The notes under the pieces: generated by a model
The model's database searches: none
The model's input: the letters and a program-made list of their open reading frames with translations, nothing else
Told to the model about the DNA's origin: nothing
Translations under genes and position numbers: made by a program
Source of the DNA: Paramecium octaurelia
Lineage: Eukaryota; Ciliophora; Oligohymenophorea; Peniculida; Parameciidae
Assembly: GCA_905182995.1 (NCBI GenBank)
Contig: CAJJDP010000030.1
Location: 314,747-378,746, forward strand
Direction: 5' to 3'
Length of the DNA stretch: 64,000 bases
Shown here: in pieces, positions 23,771-36,630 of the stretch
How positions within the stretch are numbered: the first letter of the stretch is position 1
Layout: each line of letters begins with the position of its first letter

Positions 23771-25520
23771 ATGCTCAATAAGTACACTCTTGAATTCCTA
23801 TTCAAGGATCAAGCTGAACAGTATGAAAACTACTCCAAATCATCCAAACTAAGGGAAGTGACATACTTCACCATCTATTCAGTTGTAATTATTCTACTCT
23901 ACTATAGTCCTTTTCCATTCTGAACACCGTAAAATTTATCTTGCGAGACTCAATTCCTTATTCCATACTCAGTGGAATATCGATTTTTGCAATATTGATA
24001 CTATGGAAAATACTACAACAAAAACCTCACTTAATCAATTTAATTGTAACTATTTATCAATTGTTTTTGCTTTGTGCTTTTAAAATGCCTTAATTATCTA
24101 ATGGCACAACCAATCCCACTTTAGATCAATCTTGGTATTATGGTTTCTAATGTGGTTACTTGCACTTCAGTGTTTATCTCTTGGGTGCCAACTTCATTTA
24201 TCAGACCTTTCTGTTGATCATCGTTATTGGAGTCCACTTAGATTAAGACAACATTGACATTAAAGATGGAATTATCAACATATTTCTCTTTGTTTTTTTG
24301 GCCATGAGTATGATCGCCATCAAATACAATTATGAAAAAACTAAAAAAGAACAATATGTTTAGAGTTGTCAACAAGAAAGATGGGAACAACTTTTGTCCA
24401 AAGTGTTGTCCAGTTCGATTTTGCTGGTTTCGCATGACAAGAAACAGGATTAATTGCAACTTGAGAAGGAAAACAAATTTTCATCAATTTTATTCCGATT
24501 AAAGGATAGTGAAAATCTACGACAATTACTCAGAAAGGTAACATGAATTTTCAATCTACATATTAGTTAATCGTATCTTCCAGTAGACACCCTGAAGATA
24601 GTGTCTCAAATTTAGTTCATATCAATATGGAACACACGCTGAGAAGATTCCTAATCCATACTCAAGAATTTGCTGATTCATTTAAAACCTATAAATACAC
24701 TGTTCAACACTGTTAAACTTAGAAGTTATACAATGTCAAAATACTCAGATGCGTCTTTAATAACAAACTGCAATGTTTACTCATCATAGATCCTAAAAAA
24801 AAATACTTTTATAATTAGACTTAAGTTTTATGGAGTATCCTCTAGAATATAACTGAAACGGCAAATGAACAGTCACGTTTTTTAATCAAGATGCTAACCA
24901 AGTTTAATCAAATATCAATTAAATAGAGATTCCCAGATCAGAAGTTCTACTTTAATCACAATTTCATACAGAATATTTAAATCATTTTTTAAAACAAATC
25001 TAACCGTCTTAAATTATAAAATATCACTCAAAATTCATTACAAACTGCACTTGATCCATTGATTGGCACTGACTCCTAAAAAGTACTACTTGCTAAGCCT
25101 TTTATTCATGACATTTCCATTATTCAGTAACTATTGATTTCATGTTTCTACATAATTTAGCAAATTTTTAAAGATCTGAAAATTCTAAAAATACAAATTG
25201 AGAATCTTAATTCAGAAATCTTCTTTTAAATTAAAATAAAGGAAAGGGACAAAGTTATTCAAACCAAAATTTTAGAGATCCTACAAACAAATTGGGTTAA
25301 GTCTCCAAAAGGATGTTTTCATAAAACTACTGTTCATCAATCACTCTTAGAAAGAATGAGTTATTTGACTTAATAGTTTTAGATACCTATAAATTTGCTA
25401 CTAAATATAAGTATCACTTAATTGATTCTCTCTGAGTTTGGAGTGTATAATCATTTGGATATCATATAGGCTAATAACGAATTTACTTTTACATTTTCCC
25501 TTGTCCCCCAAACCTAATGA
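23771..25520 (+). CDS. Multipass membrane protein with long cytoplasmic C-terminus
   Basis: Three exons (introns about 23885-23907 and 24538-24566) give 565 residues. The first 190 residues hold about five hydrophobic helices (for example SILSGISIFAILILW and IVTIYQLFLLCAF). The next 370 residues are soluble, helical and Lys/Gln/Asn-rich. The end, SEFGVYNHLDIIQANNEFTFTFSL, resembles the last strands of histidine-kinase ATPase domains, and the general layout recalls ciliate membrane histidine-kinase relatives, but no clear His box, N box or glycine boxes were seen. It is either a very diverged member or unrelated. Confidence 0.7.
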
Positions 25521-25559
25521 ATTATTGTATAAATTACTTAATCTATATATTAATTTTAT

Positions 25560-26686
25560 CAAAATAAATGTAATTGATAGCTGTTTTGATTGCCGCATCA
25601 AGGTTATTATGCTAACTCGATATTATGAATTGAATTCAGTAGAAATATTCATATAGAAACGTTGTGAAGGATTCCGTGAAGTTCATGTTTATAGTATCAG
25701 TGATAGGACTAGACAAAGGAACTAAGTAATTAATGCAATTGATTTTAAGACATTAAGTAGGGTGATTTGGATGAATTGGTTGCTAAGATTAATAATTTCT
25801 CGGCTGGTGCAAATATGTTTTATAAATAATCTAAAGGCATGAATAAAAAGAGTTGTTGTGAATGTTTTCATTTTATCGAAAAGAGATATAATTTTAATAA
25901 TTCAAACTTTATTGTGTATACTATATTTTGTTTTACTAAACACCTTTCTGAATTCCTGCATATAGACAGAATTGCTTTTTCGAATATTTTAAGAATCCTA
26001 TCGTTGAGTTAACTTGGATGGGATTAAGGATTATCTATGTGTAGAAGATATCCTGGATTTGGAATCCTCGTTCATGGTTTTACAGATGTTCAAGAAGCTT
26101 TACTATTATTTTTGCATCTACAGTGTTAATGTTGTGAATTACTTGCTACTTCATGAGATTGACTATGGATCCTTAATATGGATTGGTTGTGTTGTGAGAA
26201 GACTGGGTCTTGTGTCTTAAGTTTGATTGAAAGGCTTCATTTTCTAAATTAATTTTCAACCTCATTTATTGTTTGAGATAAGATTCTGTAATGAATAATG
26301 GAGTAAATTTACTTTAAGGTATCTAAGTTTGATGATTGGAGTCTGATTATTTGATACTACGATAACTTTTGGACTGATTATTTAGTGTAGCTGTTTTATT
26401 TTGTTGTTTTAAATAATAATCCAATTGTTGAGTTGAATGCCTTTAACTTTTGGTATCCTCTTGTTGTAGGGTATGATGATGCTGGGGAGTTTTCCTGTAA
26501 ATTTTATAACATCAAAAGCTTACATACTTAATTGGTTAACTACACACAGCAAATGTACGTTCCAATGATTTACAAATTGTTTAAGGTTTATTGCTGGTGT
26601 TCACATTCTAACTCACAACTAAGATGTTGTCAAAGAAACTATCGTTCATATTCATCTATTTTGAATTTAAATATTATTAAAATAAA
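25560..26686 (+). pseudogene. Decayed coding region, several frames
   Basis: Protein-like stretches occur in all three plus-strand frames but cannot be joined by ordinary introns. One frame is open up to a TGA at 26154 (with QGDLDELVAKINNF). Another reads NLDGIKDYLCVEDILDLES from about 26005 to 26226. A third runs from ATG 26298 across a TGA at 26352 to a TGA at 26688 (with FWTDYLVQLFYF and FNFWYPLVVGYDD). A phrase NPIVEL occurs twice, near 25995 and 26415, in flanking sequence that is alike, suggesting a repeated domain. The needed joins look like single-base frameshifts. I do not recognise the ancestor. Confidence 0.4.
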
Positions 26687-27713
26687 ATGAATTAAGAATA
26701 ACAAAGAAAATTATATTGGCATCATTTTATTGCTGGCTTAGTTGGAGGATTCATCAGCGTAACTGTATGCCACCCTTTGGAAGTAGCCAGAAGCAGATTA
26801 AACCTCTAAGTAATCAATTAACCATTTTAAGAATGCTACCAAATCAATCAATAAATATCGCGGCTTCATTAACACTCTCTGTGTTATCTATAAAGAGGAG
26901 GGTCTGGCCGGTTACTACAAAGGTAAAAAGTGTAGTCATTAAAAAGGCTATCGAGCTACAGCAGTCGCTAATCCAATATTTCATTCGCTTTTCTTTCCAC
27001 TCTATAAATGGAACAAGGAAACCTTGGAATTCCAATATGGAATCTCTGGTTTCCAGAATCATCTCTTGGCAACCATAATCACAGGGTTTGTTTGTGATTT
27101 AATTACTAATCCTTTATGGGTATATTAATGCAACTAACTTTTATTTAAAGTTAATCAGAACTAGAATGTAAACATAATACTTGCATGATCACAGTCATCC
27201 AAAATATACATCTGTTTTCAGGGGATTAGTCACTTTGTATAAAGAAGTAATCAATTCAATATCATTTCAGGAAGGCTTCCTTGCTTTGTACAAAGGTCTT
27301 GGAGCCACTGTGTTGGGTCTATCTCATGTCGCAGTCTAATTTCCAATTTACGAGAGGTTGAAATAAAATTATACCGATAAGAATGGTTAGCTTTTGCCTG
27401 TTGATATTCTCAAAGCCTCAATATTGTCAAAATGTAATCATATCAAAATTATCCTTATATAGCAATCGCAGTCTTAGTAACTTATCCTCATGTAGTTATA
27501 CGAACTAGATTACATGATAATAAAACTGTTTATAAGAGTGGCCTCAGATCAAGAGTTAGAATTATTGATATTTGTAGAGTTATATATGAATAAGATTCTA
27601 TTGGAGGATTCTATAAAGGATTAATACCAGATTTAATAAGGGTATTACCTACAAATAGCATAACATTTCTTGTTTATGAACTCTTCAGTTAATACTTAGG
27701 AAAGCATTTTTGA
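26687..27713 (+). CDS. Mitochondrial carrier (SLC25 family)
   Basis: Six exons (introns 26810-26831, 26922-26945, 27120-27150, 27247-27270, 27434-27462) give 298 residues in the three-repeat carrier layout. Signature motifs are [23 protein letters not shown] and [10 protein letters not shown], each followed by glycine-rich GYYKGY, ALYKGLG or GFYKGL. The Trp in the second motif (PLW) is typical of the NAD, FAD/folate and pyrimidine-nucleotide carrier group (SLC25A32/33/36), so that substrate class is favoured, not proven. It should sit in the inner mitochondrial membrane. The ATG overlaps the TGA of the decayed upstream frame. Confidence 0.92.
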
Positions 27714-27769
27714 ATCCATATATGCATTTAAATATTTTTAAGAGAAAGTTAATATATTATATTAAAAGT

Positions 27770-27970
27770 TACTTTCAGTTTTTTAATTGTATCTATTCCT
27801 AATTCATTTTTATCAACATCTCCAGTATTGATGGAGTGGACTTAAATTAACCAATTCATTAAGGAGTATTTCTTTAATTCATTTGTTCATAAGTTATTTT
27901 GAATAACCCTTTAGATAAAATTAGAAGTCAATATTATCAAGAGGAATTTCTAATTTAATTCAGATTCTAG
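27770..27970 (-). pseudogene. Decayed copy of the ZPR1 C-terminus
   Basis: On the minus strand this stretch reads TGDVDKNELGIDTIKK, matching the end of the intact ZPR1 gene just upstream ([16 protein letters not shown]), and about 20 further residues before it align weakly. At DNA level an identical run of about 22 nt is shared, 370 nt apart. No intact ZPR1 domain or start is present. It lies directly behind the ZPR1 stop, so it is probably the residue of a tandem duplication. Confidence 0.55.
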
Positions 27971-28134
27971 TTGTCGCTCTTTCTTGACTTTGAATAATTT
28001 ATTTGATTTAGGTAAATATTTAGAAAATATACTTAGGTCATAGAATGACATTATTTTTGACAAAAGAAAAGTAATTTTGCTAATTTAGGATGTTTTTTTG
28101 TTTAAATAACACCAAAATGAATTATATATTTTGA

Positions 28135-29582
28135 TCAATTTTGATAATTTTCTGTCTTCATTGTATCTATTCCTAATTCATCATTGTCTTCTGGAGTTCT
28201 ATCAAAGAGAGCGATTTTAACTTAGTTGTCTTCATTTGGATAGTAAGGATTTTAAATGAAGCTATTTTCGACTAAATCTCTTATGATTAAAGTAAATTTG
28301 GATTTTCCTGACTTGAATTCTTCCAATTTCTAAAATATTGATTCCATCTTTTTCTTATAATCCTCATCAGCACTATCTCCAACAAATGGATTCTACTATT
28401 AAATTATAACAATTACATTATCCCTTAAACGTGTAAGAATTTATTCTAATAATCCCTCGACATTTGAATACACACCACCCAGAGTACCAGTTCCAAGTTC
28501 CAATTCAATATCAGGAATAATCAATTTAGCAGTATCTGATTTAAATACATCCCTGCATAAGTCATTTTCATTTTCAAATTTCAATTCTATGATTTTACCT
28601 TGCTTACTGATCTCACCAGTTGCTTTAACTTCTGTGTCCTTGAATCCACAAAACCCACAATTAAAACTCATAATAAGAATCTCTTTAAAATGAGGAATAG
28701 TGACAGTGCACATTTTATTTTCTCCCATCTCTTTACAAACATTACAAGGTGTAGGAATATTGATAGATTCAGTTTTAACAGAATCTTCAATTGGTTAAGC
28801 AAAATTTTATCCACTAGCTTATATTTATTCAGTCCCTTAATGAATTGGGTCAGCAATGATTTATTATTATTACTGTATTTGCTGAACCTCTTACTTTTAA
28901 TTCTCAGCACTGTAACCCATAGCTTCCAACTCTTCGATTGTTCTAATGTAATGTTGAATCTTAAGTTGGGGATCTTCTTAGAGTTCATTTAGATTTTAAA
29001 TGAAACTATTTCCAGAAGGGTCTTCCATTATCCAATGAAAGGGTAATCCTTAACCCTCTTTGAATTCCTTTAATTTTCCAATGATATATTCAATACGATC
29101 ATGGACTTCCACCTATGTATACTTTCTAATTGGTTGATCATGTGATAAGTCATCAATAATATTTTAAAGGAATCCCTCTAAAGTATTGATGCTGCTCTTC
29201 TTATTGGATGGCATTTCAAACTCTAGTTCTGGAATCAAAGCTTTACAGAACTCTGATCTGATGATTTGTCTTTGGAGATCCTAAAAATTTGTAAATAATC
29301 ATTACTTTAGGTTCGCTGACTTTTAAATGCAGTTTAATTCCCTTTTCTTTGATTTCTCCACCAAATTAGACTTCATTATTTTTATATCCACAATGTTCAC
29401 AATCAAAAGAGACAATAATAATATTAGAGAACATGGGTATTTTAGTCAATAATATTGTAGTTTTGCCTTATTATTCACAATTTACACATAAGCTATCAGT
29501 AACGAAAGCTATTTCATAATGATTAATTATTACGCTCTGAATCTCCTGTAAGGTTTGCATAAATTACTTCTGGATTATTCAT
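28135..29582 (-). CDS. ZPR1: ZPR1 zinc-finger protein
   Basis: Three exons (introns 29509-29533, 29281-29305) give 465 residues with the two-module ZPR1 architecture. Module 1 has SLCVNCEQQG...[13 protein letters not shown] (four Cys) followed by the alpha/beta domain ([17 protein letters not shown]). Module 2 repeats this: PCNVCKEMG...[13 protein letters not shown], then [17 protein letters not shown] and VEGLLE. The C-terminus ends [16 protein letters not shown]1 is a chaperone for elongation factor eEF1A in eukaryotes. A shorter start at 29560 would avoid the first intron, but the spliced start gives a better N-terminus. Confidence 0.95.
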
Positions 29583-29699
29583 TAATTAATATTTTAACAA
29601 ATAGGTAAACTTTGATTTTAAATGAAACTAATATAGTCTTTAAATAAATATTATTTAATGAACATAATGTATTAAGACATTCTAATTTAATCAAATCTA

Positions 29700-31181
29700 T
29701 CATTATTATTATTAAACTTCTTCTTACATGGATTCATCCTCTTAGTGTTCTTCTTACATTTCTCCCTCCTCATCCCATACATCTTCCCATTCTCCTTCAT
29801 TTCCCCTTAGTTCTCCCAGATCCTCAAATTCTTTAACTAACTTTCCCCAATCTTTTGGGAATGGATCATTTGTATTATCCCATCCGTTCTATAAGAATTG
29901 TACCATCTCTTATTCACTCAATAAACAACTTTCAAAAGCATCTAAAATTTCTTATTTTGGTAAATTTTATCCAATGAAGACAAGCTCTTGTCTTCTATCT
30001 CCAATAGGTTCAGGCAACCAATTGTTTTTGACTCCATCCCAAATAGCCTATTGATATAATGATATAACATACATCAACTTCTTCTTTTGTATCAGCCCAA
30101 ACCTTCTTTGGTATAGAGATCCACCAAAAGGAACCAGGATGATAAGTCAATTAGGTTCCTGCCTTGTGTATGTGAATATTCAATCTTTCCCAACTTGCTA
30201 CCCACATGTATCCTTTACATCTTATGATATTATTCCAAAAGGAAAGTTCTTCAGTGTTATTTCTTTCAATGAGTTGAAATAGTTTGGCAGGATGGAATGC
30301 TCTTCTTGATTTGAAAGCACAAGATTAGATTCCATATTCCTCAATTTCACTTTTATGGATTGGCTTTTAGAGTTCAGCTATCCACTTTCCAGTTGTAGAT
30401 GCTTCCTCAAAGTTGAATAATTTTGTGTTGATAATTTCTTTTAAATCTATCTATCCTTATATTGATTCAATAATCTTAGCATTGGGATTCAATTTCTTTA
30501 GGAGATTCAATATAAACTCTTTTCTTTCCTCTTCCACAAGATCTGTTTTGTTCAATATTATAACATTAGCAAATTCAACTTGATCTAACAACAATTAGGA
30601 CAATGGGATCTAATCCATCTATTTGTTATCTACATTCATTTCCTCTCCTTATTTATCCGATTACAATTGATCCAAGAAATTTAAGGCATCAATCTAAATA
30701 ATAATAGATAAATAAAGATACCATAGTGACCATTGTGTCAAGTCTAGCGAACTTCTTCAACATCTATCCCTTCTTTCTCATCTCCTCATTTTCAAAATAA
30801 AATGCTTAGGCTATTGGCAATGGCTCAGCTATCCCTGTACTCTCAATCAACATATAATCAAACTTCCCAGACTTGGCTATCTTCGATATGTGTTTGATTA
30901 AATCCTCCCTAATACTATATGTCTAATAATTACCTCAAAGTGCAGCAAATGCACCCATTTGACATTTCAACAAGTTTTTCTTTAGTCTTTTTCACACTAA
31001 ACTTTCCTTCCTTTATCAGGTTTGAATCGACATTGATCTCTCCCATGTCATTGACGATTACAGCTATTCGGCAATCATGGCGCTATTTAAGGATATAATT
31101 CAATAGAGTTGTCTTTCCTGATCCTAAAAAACCGCAGAGTACTGTAACAGGCAATTTCTTAATTTTAGTGTTGTGATTCAT
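29700..31181 (-). CDS. COG0523/CobW-type G3E GTPase
   Basis: Four exons (introns 30909-30933, 30694-30721, 30048-30072) give 467 residues. The N-terminal GTPase has a P-loop [11 protein letters not shown], Walker B-like [11 protein letters not shown], guanine-specificity LNKTD and the metal-binding GCICC motif typical of COG0523 metallochaperones (zinc-regulated GTPase ZNG1, CobW, nitrile hydratase activators). The CobW C-terminal domain follows ([24 protein letters not shown]). The tail is strongly acidic with a few His, which may bind metal. It probably delivers zinc or cobalt to a client enzyme. An in-frame ATG 42 nt upstream (31221-31223) is possible. Confidence 0.93.
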
Positions 31182-31729
31182 GTGCCAACTTGGATATTAT
31201 TTTTAAATTAAAGTGTGATTCATGAATTACCACAATTTATATGAGTAAATTTCACCCCCCTATTAAATTTATATAATTAATTTATTTGATTAATTTTATC
31301 TAATACAGGTTTAATTCATAGTTTCTATTTATGTATGAATGTATTTGTAAATTCAAGAACCCTATGAATACTTTACTTTTCTCATCTTTGTTAAAAAATA
31401 ATACATAATTTATCTTCATAATAGATTATATCAATTTAATAATATTGACATTTCTCTATGTTATCTATTTTATCTCCATAATGCATCTTATGTATATTTT
31501 GAACCCCCTTAGCACGTACTATTTTATTCCAATTCTTTCTTTTTAGTTAAGCAGTCAGCATTATATAAAATTTATTCTATTGATATTTAATAATCATAAA
31601 AATATATCATTATTGTTATCTATTCATTTTTCTAATTAAGTTAACACTTTTTTATTGAAAATAAATTGAATTACTTCTTTAGTTCAAACTCTTTGATACA
31701 ATTTATAAATTATATAATTAATTTAAAAT
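31182..31729. other. Divergent promoter region
   Basis: About 550 nt between two genes that diverge (COG0523 GTPase on minus, C2 protein on plus). It is A+T-rich with a C-run near 31255. No coding frame was recognised. It must contain both promoters. Confidence 0.5.
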
Positions 31730-33427
31730 ATGTCGTTGCAATTCTAACCTAGTGTCAACTAGGTATTAGGAGCTTTTTAGAGAGTTGGATTGAATTAAGG
31801 ACAAGCATATTAACCTGATTAGATATATTAAGCATTAGATCAATTAGTATGATAAAATTTAAGAATAATCAACATAGACTAGTTAAGCGTATGATAGAGA
31901 TGTTGCCAATTAAATTTATGAATAATGCACTCCAAATCAAAGAGGCCAAGTGTAAATCGAAGAATTTTCACAGATTTTGATATCTGCTGATGCAATGTTA
32001 AAGAAAAAGATTCGAGATACCGAATAATAAGTTGTGTAACTGGTTGAGGAATCAAGAGAGTGTCAAAGACAAGTCAAAGAAATACAATGTATTTATGATT
32101 TATATCGGAGACACTCAATAACAGAATCAATACGGGATAGACACTGATTCATCGCTCAATTTAATAATCAAATCTGCCTCAGGAATAACAAATTCGGATT
32201 TTATTCAGAGCTATGTATCAATATCGGTTGATAATAATGAACAAGTTGCATAATAAACTGGAGGAGACAAGTTCCATCCAATATTTAATGAACAATTCGG
32301 ATTGTAAAAATAAATTTTATTTCAATTAATTTCTAGCCAAATTAAAACTGGAAGGGAGAATATAACTTTGAGTTTATTGATCTAAGATCGAAATCAAAAG
32401 AAATCTCTAGTTGGATAAGCCAAGATAGATATATCCTAATTGTAAGATCAACAAGTTCATTCTCTCCAACTCTAGTTGCAAGGTGATAGGCAATAATTTG
32501 CTACCCCAACTATATAATTTGATGTTCAATGGATTTATAATAAAGTAAAATGCCCTACCCATTATTATTTAGCTTAGATATTTCCAAGAAATGATCTCTA
32601 AATTTGAAGCTGATATTTAATAACACTATAATGATATTGAGGATTATAAGAGAGATCTATTTGTAGTTTAATAGCCTTTCATGGACAATAATTAGAGATA
32701 GAATCTCCAATCCTCTTTAAAGCCATAAAACTCTTCAAAAGTCCAAACCAATTCGGCTTTGCTCTATTAACAATAATAAAACTAACCACAAATATACAAG
32801 CCAACACCACCCCAATAATCTTATCGATAGAATCAGGATAATATACAACCTCAATTTCAGGGAGAAGCAACAGATGAACTTAGTGATGAAATATATTATG
32901 GATTCATTTTGTATCTCTTGATGATTGTGCTGTCCATGTTCTAATGCTTTGCAAGACCAGCCTATGTTGATGTAAACTTATTATTATAGACTGATAGATA
33001 TTATTAGGGACTATGTACTTGTTAATTATTTGCAGAGACTGTTTTAACCCTGAGTACTTAAAAATTTTGGGAGCCATCACTGTTTTTACAATAGTTTTAG
33101 ATATTTTCTGGATTGCAATTTATAAAGTAATTTTGAATTAGTATTATTAAAGAATTGGTGGAATGGCACAGACAAAACTCTTCCAACTTGGGGAGAAGCA
33201 GGTGATCCTATAGTTAGAATAACTATAGTGTTTTGTATATTCAACATGATTCTAAAGGTAAAAGCAATCTTAATTATTCTCAGACTGCCTTGTGTTATAT
33301 AATATTCCATTATTATAAAGAAGCCTAATCAAATTAGGTCTTAAAGTTCAAGGTATGGTAGTTGGAATTTTAGATCGGAATATTAAAATAAAATCTCTTT
33401 ACTTTAGACAAGAGACTCTTATCTTGA
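31730..33427 (+). CDS. C2-domain protein with C-terminal membrane helices
   Basis: Eight exons (introns 31847-31877, 32089-32110, 32304-32336, 32545-32572, 32972-32997, 33127-33152, 33258-33283) give 501 residues. A Gln-rich N-terminus with a helical segment leads to a C2 domain at about 120-260 (SSLNLIIKSASGITNS, GGDKFHPIFNEQFGF, SLVGQAKIDISQL, FDVQWIYNK). The C-terminal part has about three hydrophobic helices (FILYLLMIVLSMF, TVFTIVLDIFWIAIY, ITIVFCIFNMILK). It is probably a peripheral-vesicle or plasma-membrane protein, similar in layout to ciliate basal-body or trafficking C2 proteins, but no specific orthologue is named. The final 30 residues are less certain. Confidence 0.82.
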
Positions 33428-33455
33428 TTTATTAAATTATCAATATAATAAATTT

Positions 33456-34486
<1,031 letters not shown>

Positions 34487-35099
34487 GGATACTTTATTTT
34501 TGTAATAACTTTATGTTATCTTTAACTATGAAATTTTTATACATTCTTTCTAGACTTTATTCTGAAACTTAACTGCAGAGATTAGCTGTTTTTTATAATA
34601 ATGATTATTATTTTATTTTTCAATCTCTCATTTTACATTTGTTAGGCTCTTACTAGTTATTTTAAAGTGATATTTTCATGCTTTAAAACAGTTTACATAC
34701 CTCTGAAGTAACTAAATACCTTGATGATACCATAATAGGGTTGAGATTCCAATGTAAATTAGTTAGATTGATTAATAAAATTAGTAATGTAAATTTAGTT
34801 TAACCGAAATCTTTACAATTGATAAGTTGATCATAGAATTTGTATGCTTTAGTGTTTATTTATAAATTAATAAGGAAATAATTATTTCCATTATATAATT
34901 GCATAATAATTTGATAAGTTTGAAACAATTTTTTAGAAAAGTGAAGACAGAACTCAGATTTGAAAAACAGTGAAGGAGACATGCTATTGTTAAACGATTA
35001 TCCAAAATTAAAAGGCACAGCCAATCAAAATTTGAGTTTATCGATTCTTAAACAAAGTATATAATAGTTTTTAATGCTTAAAAATAAATTAACAACAAA
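34487..35099. other. Intergenic region upstream of H2A.Z
   Basis: A+T-rich, no coherent frame. It should contain the histone promoter; no CCAAT or other histone element could be named with confidence. Confidence 0.45.
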
Positions 35100-35614
35100 A
35101 TGGTAAAGTATGAATAATATATGTTAGAGTGGCATAGCAAAGAGTGCAAAAGGCGGAAAAGGCGGAAAAGGTGGAAAAGGAGGAAAATTCGGCCAAGGCA
35201 AGAATAAGAAAGCACCTTAATCTAGGTCTTTGAAAGCAGGACTTTAAGTAGAAAATTAATCAATTATAAGTTCCCTGTTGGTCGTATTCATAGATATTTG
35301 AAGCAAAGAGTCTCTGCCAAAAACAGAGTAGGAACAACATCTGCTGTTTATACATCAGCAATTTTGGAATATTTGACAGCAGAAGTCCTTGAATTAGCAG
35401 GAAATGCTTCAAAAGACTTTAAAGGTAATTCAAAATATTAATTTCATTCATAGTGAGAAGAATTACACCAAGACATCTTTAATTGGCTATCAGAGGTGAT
35501 GAAGAGCTTGATATTCTCATCAGAGCTACTATTGCAGGTGGTGGTGTGATTCCACATATTCACAAAGCTTTGTTAGGCAAATAAACACCAGAAGGAGGAC
35601 TTCCAAAGGAATGA
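35100..35614 (+). CDS. H2A.Z: Histone H2A.Z variant
   Basis: Four exons (introns 35103-35127, 35248-35270, 35425-35453) give 145 residues. The first intron starts directly after the ATG, so the first coding exon is just 3 nt. The N-terminal tail has a repeated GGK block (four GGK units). The histone fold includes [61 protein letters not shown] and [13 protein letters not shown], and the GDEELD and GGGVIPHIH segments identify H2A.Z rather than canonical H2A. It marks active promoters and, in ciliates, the transcriptionally active macronucleus. Skipping the first intron would misread the tail as Arg/Trp-rich. Confidence 0.95.
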
Positions 35615-36630
35615 TATATATTATATTAATTCATCAGGATTATTTATGATGTTAATATAGCTTAAACAGCTAGCATTTCTAATTCAGATTCATTGGTAGA
35701 TTAGTTCCTTTGTTAAGAGAGTAAAATTATATGGATATTTGTATTTTCTAAATTCAAAGAATTCCTGCCATTTATTGCTTTTAGATAAAATTATCAAGGA
35801 TTCTTATAAATTAATTCCTAGATTATTAATCTCATAGTTTACAAATATAAACATAAAAAAATCGAAAACCATCAGGATCTCAGAATTTTATGAATTGCGA
35901 ATAAATTCATTTGAATTAATTTTGTAATTAAGGTAAGATCATAAAAGATAGTTTAAATGAAACGATTCAATGATTATTTCTGAAAACTTACCGAAAGACT
36001 ATTATGTATTAACTCTATTTGTAAAGTACATTTATTAAAGTAGTTTTTGAAAATTAATTCTTTATCTTTATTAAATACTTAATAAATAAATGTCAAGCAA
36101 CCCAAATAACTTAATAAGGTAATATAAAAAAAAATTTGTTTAGAAAAAGTATAGGTTGTCATAATTTTAGATGAATGGATTAATAGATATTGAAAACTGA
36201 ATTTATTGTCATAATTTGAAAGAATTGGCATTTTGTGCATAAATTATTTTTTTAGTATGACGATAAATAATAGTATTGCATTTTAGATATTTAACGAAAA
36301 CTTTTTAAAAAAATTAAAATTATATTATATACTTATTATATAACTGTTATTTAGGGTTAAAAAGTTAAAGCAGAATATTTTACAAAAAAGTATGTAAATG
36401 AGCCTTTCGTATCAGAATAATATGGTTTCTTTTGTTTTTAAAAATCAAAAATGTATATTAAATTATTTTAATTCTAAAAAAGATATAACACTATCTATTG
36501 ACCCCATAGTTACTCTAAAATCATTAAATGTTGGTCTATGATGTTCTCTATCATCAGGAGTAGATTAATATTGATTTCATATATTTATGTTTATTTATAT
36601 TGATATCATCCTGTATGTAAAATTGACATC
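35615..36630. other. Intergenic region
   Basis: About 1 kb without a recognised gene. A short frame starting MSSNPNNLIR near 36090 can be joined across an intron-like segment but ends within about 30 residues and is not supported as a gene. Confidence 0.4.

Noticed and set aside
25690-25925. Possible retained internal eliminated sequence bounded by TATAG-like and CTATA-like ends
   Set aside because: Ends match the consensus imperfectly, such matches are common in A+T-rich DNA, the interior reads as protein, and removing it does not restore a frame.
28600-28992. Plus- and minus-strand frames of 106-130 codons inside ZPR1
   Set aside because: They are out of frame with the two intact ZPR1 modules and have no motifs of their own.
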